A stretch of 64,000 nucleotides of DNA from assembly GCA_943736015.1 (NCBI GenBank), contig OX031059.1:55439159-55503158 (forward strand). The letters run 5' to 3'. The DNA is from Tridacna crocea (lineage: Eukaryota > Mollusca > Bivalvia > Cardiida > Cardiidae). A model generated the notes under the pieces. That model worked only from the letters and a program-made list of their open reading frames with translations. It ran no database searches and was not told where the DNA came from. Made by a program: the position numbers and the translations under genes. Shown piece after piece: positions 47,038 to 64,000 of this stretch. The first letter of the stretch is position 1. Every line of letters starts with the position of its first letter.

Positions 47038-48593
47038 TTAGCTCACCTGAGCACGAAGTGCTCAGAGTGAGCTATTGTGATCACTCACCGTCCGTCGGCG
47101 TCCGTCGTCCGTCCGTCCGTCCGTCCGTTCACATTTTCTTGTTTACACTCTAGCATCTACAAATATCAACCAATCAGGACCAAACTTGGTCAAAGTATAT
47201 ACGACCATAAGATCTCGGATGAGTTCGATTTTGGGTCTTATCGGACCAGAACATCTGGAGTTATATGCCCTTGAATTAGAAAAATTGCTGTATTTCACTT
47301 TGTTTACACTCTAGCATCTACAAATATCAACCAATCAGCACCAAACTTGGTCAAAGTATATATGACTATAAGATCTCGGATGAGTTTGATTTTGGGTGTA
47401 ATCGGACCAGAACATCTGGAGTTATTTGCCCTTGAATTAGAAAAATTGCTGTATTTCACTTTGTTTACACTCTAGCATCTACAAATATCAACCAATCAGC
47501 ACCAAACTTGATCAAAATATATTTGACCATTAGATCTCGGATGAGTTCGATCATGGGTCTAATCTGACCAGAACGACTGGAGTTATTTGCCCTTGAATTA
47601 GAAAAATTGCTATACTGCACTTTGTTTACTCTCTAGCATCTACAATTTTTAACCAATCAGCTGTAAACTTGGCCAAAATATATATAACCATAAGATCTTG
47701 GATGAGTTTACTTATGGGTGTCATTGGACACAAACAACTGGAGTTATTTACCCTTGAATTAGAAAGTTCTTTATAATAGTTCTTAATCCAGAGCATAACT
47801 TTGTCATCTCCAGTCTGATTGACTTGAAACTTGACATTTGTGTTTCTTGTAATAATGCAGAGTGCAATGTGAAAGATCCATAACTCTACCTTATACTGTC
47901 TGTAAGTTATTTCCCTTTAATTGTCATTTTTACAGCATTTTCTGCTCGTCTGGAATATAACTTTGTCATCTATAGCCTGAACATCTTCAAATTTGATATG
48001 CATGATCGTTGTATATTTATGGAGTGCAGTGCACAAGAACCATAACTCTTCCTAGATTGAATTTTGAGTTATTTCCCCTTTGAACTTCATTTTCATAGCA
48101 TTTCTTGCTTGTCCGGAGCAAAACTTTGTCATCTTAAGTAGGAATGACTTGAAATTGGGTTGATTATTTGGTGCAATATTTGGAAGTGCAGTGCACAAGA
48201 ATTGTAACTCTAATTCCTGCTGTCGAGTTATTGCACTTTTAATGTCATTTTTACAGCATTTAGTGCCTGTCTGGAATATAACTTTGTCATCTCAAGTCAG
48301 AACGACTTCAAACTTGGTATGCATGTTTGTTGCAGTATTACAGAGTACAATGCGCAAGAACAATAACTCTACCTAGTGCGAACTTTATGTAATTCCACAT
48401 TGATCTTCATTCTTAAAGTATTTCTTGCTTGTCTGGAATGGAACTTCAAAGGCTCAAGTCAAATTGCGACAGATCGCTGCTCTTGTTTCATTATCATTTA
48501 GCCTTGAACCTTGATATTTGGTATTTATCTTTATTGTAGACCTTTGCTGCTTGGTACTCAGGTGAGCGATATAGGACCATCATGGTCCTCTTG
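47038..48593 (+). mobile_element. Helitron-like element with two different tandem cores
   Basis: Starts TTAGCTCACCTGAGCACGAA with a paired GTGCTCAGAGTGAGCTA, followed by a CCGTCCGTC leader. Four 161 bp units start at 47141, 47302, 47463 and 47624 (GTTTACACTCTAGCATCTAC). They are followed by about four degenerate units related to the 156 bp arrays. The end is GGTGAGCGATATAGGACCAT, CATGGTCCTCTTG. Confidence 0.85.
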
Positions 48594-48610
48594 TTTAATT
48601 TCACATTGAT

Positions 48611-48880
48611 GAATAAAATAATTATACCCTGCTAATAGTTAAGCGCCAACGGTAGCGATTTCAGAGTTCTTAATTGCCGGATTTTTTTTTTCGTTTGGAC
48701 AGCGTAGATCCAAGATCAGACTGTTCGCAGCAGTCTGATCAGTCAGTCTACAAACAGTCTGATCTTGGATCTACGCTGTCCAAACGGAAAAAAAAAAAAA
48801 AAAAAAAATCCGGCAATTAAGACCTCTGAAATCGCTACCGTTTATCAGACTGTTCGCAGCCGGGCTTAGCAGCATCAGGG
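48611..48880. repeat. Long inverted repeat in the TDH 5' region
   Basis: Arms at about 48651-48742 and 48750-48841 pair over roughly 85 bases. They include TCCGGCAATTAAGA and GATCCAAGATCAGACTGTT with their complements, and an A21 run at 48788-48808 opposite a T run. A transcript through it would fold into a long hairpin. It ends about 40 bases before the TH copy that precedes the TDH start. Confidence 0.85.
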
Positions 48881-49110
48881 TTAACCCAATACCAAACGAC
48901 ATTATGATAGACTTGTCTAAATTGAAAGCATTTGCAGACGACAAAATGAAAGTGTCTGAAAATTTGAGATTTGTTTTGTGAAGGGTAGAAAACATTGTGG
49001 GAAAAGGAGAAAATGCTGGTTACCAGCATTTTCTCCTTTTCTCACCATGTTTTCTAAAGGCTTCTTTCTCAGGGGCGTCAAAAGTAGGGATTGTGTGGTA
49101 ATGGTTTAAA
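48881..49110 (-). mobile_element. TH-A, complete, directly upstream of TDH
   Basis: TTAACCCAATACCAAACGAC to GGTAATGGTTTAA. The element ends 58 bases before the TDH ATG, so it lies in the promoter or 5' UTR. Confidence 0.94.
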
Positions 49111-49168
49111 CATGTAGTGTTTTTCTTGTAATTGAAGGTTTGAAGAACTGAAAAGTAGTTCTAGTCGC

Positions 49169-63886
<14,718 letters not shown>

Positions 63887-64000
63887 AGCCCATTACCACA
63901 CAATCCCTACTTTTGACGATCCTAAGAAAGAAGCCTTTAGAAAACATTGTGGGAAAAAGGAGAAAATGCTGGTAACCAGCATTTTCTCCTTTTCCCACAA
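63887..64000 (+). mobile_element. TH-A, cut by the window edge
   Basis: TTAGCCCATTACCACACAAT through the hairpin to CCCACAA; the right half lies outside the window. Confidence 0.93.

Overview
This is a eukaryotic window, A+T-rich and intron-rich, with GT-AG introns and no bacterial-style operons. The mixture of repeats points to a lophotrochozoan, most likely a bivalve mollusc: Helitron/pearl-like elements with about 156-166 bp tandem cores and CCGTCCGTC leaders, tRNA-derived SINEs, TTAGGG-type telomere repeats and many fold-back MITEs. The species cannot be named from sequence alone.

Two host genes are supported exon by exon, both on the + strand. RTCA, an RNA 3'-terminal phosphate cyclase, enters from the left edge. 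Its last seven exons lie between 2310 and 20293 and end at a TGA. TDH, an L-threonine 3-dehydrogenase of the extended SDR type, starts at 49169 and runs off the right edge after five visible exons (to 63259). All reading phases join cleanly. The two genes are functionally unrelated, and about 29 kb of repeat-filled DNA lies between them. No other host gene is convincing; weak candidates at 43547-43735 (-) and 28310-28543 (-) are listed at low confidence.

Most of the window is mobile DNA. The dominant component, called TH (TTAA-hairpin) here, has roughly 70 copies or pieces. A full copy is about 230 bp, is flanked by TTAA and starts TTAACCCTTT or TTAACCCATT as piggyBac-type ends do. It carries a central, almost perfect palindrome of about 65 bp. 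Four subfamilies (A-D) differ in flanks and in stem sequence. Copies lie singly, in tandem pairs that share one TTAA, and inside other repeats.

Other components: Helitron/Helentron-like elements (4575-6067, 9018-10249, 17127-19629 with 17809-19523 inside it, 22644-24790 with 22731-24675 inside it, 47038-48593); a hairpin family E with variant E2; a family J with about 19 bp inverted ends; a family F of about 350 bp with 9-11 bp target duplications; SINE families S1, S2 and a tandem S3 array; a decayed mariner; a PIF/Harbinger-like element; and several single-copy fold-backs. Some nests are three levels deep and give an order of insertion.

The most unusual signals are these. Stem variants in TH hairpins are matched in both arms of the same copy. 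The hairpin centre recurs as a rearrangement breakpoint, including a local template switch that left identical 60 bp segments at 38531-38590 and 39231-39290. A piece of TDH exon 4 with its splice donor is copied into the S3 array.

All positions were read by eye. Edges of degenerate repeats are good to a few bases at best.
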